Assembly (NCBI GenBank): GCA_030622265.1
Contig: JAUXGG010000099.1
Coordinates: forward strand, 1-6,498
Direction: 5' to 3'
DNA from: Candidatus Eiseniibacteriota bacterium
Lineage (GTDB): Bacteria; Arandabacterota; Arandabacteria; Arandabacterales; Arandabacteraceae
DNA: 6,498 nucleotides
The notes beneath the pieces are model-generated. The model had not been told where the DNA came from and made no database searches. It saw only the letters and a program-made list of their open reading frames with translations. Below are positions 6,190-6,498 of this stretch, in pieces. Position numbers and translations under genes: made by a program. The stretch's first letter is position 1; each line of letters begins with the position of its first letter.

Positions 6190-6498
6190 TCCAGTCCCAG
6201 CCCGAGCGCGACCTGCCTCGGTCTTCCCCTGAAGTTGGGGTTGGTTGCCCTGTAATTGGTGCCCTCGACGATGCGCGCGGCATCCTCGGGACTCGTTCCC
6301 TCGCCGATCTCGTATTCATACGATCCCTCGCCGGCCACAGGCGCCTCGCCGGTCTCAAAATCGACCCGGCGCACGGTCTTGCGGTTGAACACATTATCCA
6401 CTTCCAGGTAGAGCCTGTACTTGAGCGGCGCACCGCCGAAGTACTTGGTGAACCTCAGGTCGATGATATTATCCATGGGCCCGTTCTTGGAGTAGCGC
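6183..6498 (-). CDS. TonB-dependent receptor, C-terminal fragment
   Basis: The gene enters from beyond the right edge; the frame is open to base 6497 and the Met codon at 6476 is internal. About 104 residues are visible, ending in TAA at 6183-6185. The pattern is that of the last strands of a TonB-dependent receptor barrel: NIIDLRFTKYF, then LYLEVDNVFNRKTV (the Asn-Val/Leu-Phe-Asn motif near the end of these receptors), then a long extracellular-type loop rich in Glu and Gly, and finally NPNFRGRPRQVALGLGLEW. The terminal aromatic residue (Trp) fits the C-terminal signal recognised by the outer-membrane barrel assembly machinery. Such receptors import bound substrates using energy from TonB-ExbBD. 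The plug domain and any carboxypeptidase-regulatory-like N-terminal domain lie outside the window, so the substrate cannot be guessed. It is the first visible gene of the minus-strand operon. Confidence 0.88.
   Translation of the reverse strand, partial: RYSKNGPMDNIIDLRFTKYFGGAPLKYRLYLEVDNVFNRKTVRRVDFETGEAPVAGEGSYEYEIGEGTSPEDAARIVEGTNYRATNPNFRGRPRQVALGLGLEW

Noticed and set aside
6065..6433. Minus-strand frame of 122 codons overlapping the TonB receptor and PorV-like genes
   Set aside because: It lies out of frame within two well-supported genes and gives an Arg/Ser/Pro-rich translation without family likeness.
1..6498. Search for CRISPR arrays, tRNA or rRNA genes, insertion sequences and inverted terminal repeats
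   Set aside because: Nothing seen: almost every base is coding, the gaps are at most 25 bases, and no repeated spacer-like units, transposase or cloverleaf-like segment could be recognised by eye.

Overview
The window looks like chromosomal DNA of a diderm bacterium from the FCB superphylum or a related candidate phylum such as Krumholzibacteriota, Eisenbacteria, Latescibacterota or Zixibacteria. This placement is inferred from gene style: a PorV/PorQ-type outer-membrane protein, a large secreted protein ending in a FlgD-like or T9SS-like C-terminal domain, NHL and Ig-like lipoproteins, and a TonB-dependent receptor, all in GC-rich DNA. No rRNA or tRNA gene is present to fix the taxonomy.

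Layout. Positions 1-226 on the + strand are the 3' end of a YihY/BrkB-family membrane protein gene. After a 22-base convergent gap with a small GC-rich hairpin, the rest of the window is one minus-strand gene train, read here from right to left. It contains the C-terminus of a TonB-dependent receptor (6183 to beyond 6498), a PorV/PorQ-like barrel (5146-6189), an NHL-propeller lipoprotein (4145-5149), a 641-residue secreted protein with fibronectin-like and C-terminal sorting-like domains (2223-4148), a 464-residue lipoprotein with two Ig-like repeats and a Rossmann-like C-terminal domain (832-2226), and a 185-residue polytopic membrane protein of unknown function (249-806).

The first five genes are joined by stop/start overlaps of 7, 4, 4 and 4 bases, so they are very probably co-transcribed and translationally coupled. 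The last gene follows after 25 bases and has its own strong Shine-Dalgarno sequence. The promoter must lie upstream, beyond base 6498. No intergenic stretch exceeds 25 bases.

Working model (inference). The operon encodes a cell-envelope assembly: an outer-membrane TonB receptor, a PorV-like partner, two lipoproteins and one exported protein whose C-terminus resembles a T9SS-type sorting domain. In Bacteroidota, PorV shuttles such cargo from the T9SS translocon to the attachment complex, so a PorV-like protein encoded just upstream of a candidate cargo is suggestive. The substrate and the biological role cannot be read from this sequence.
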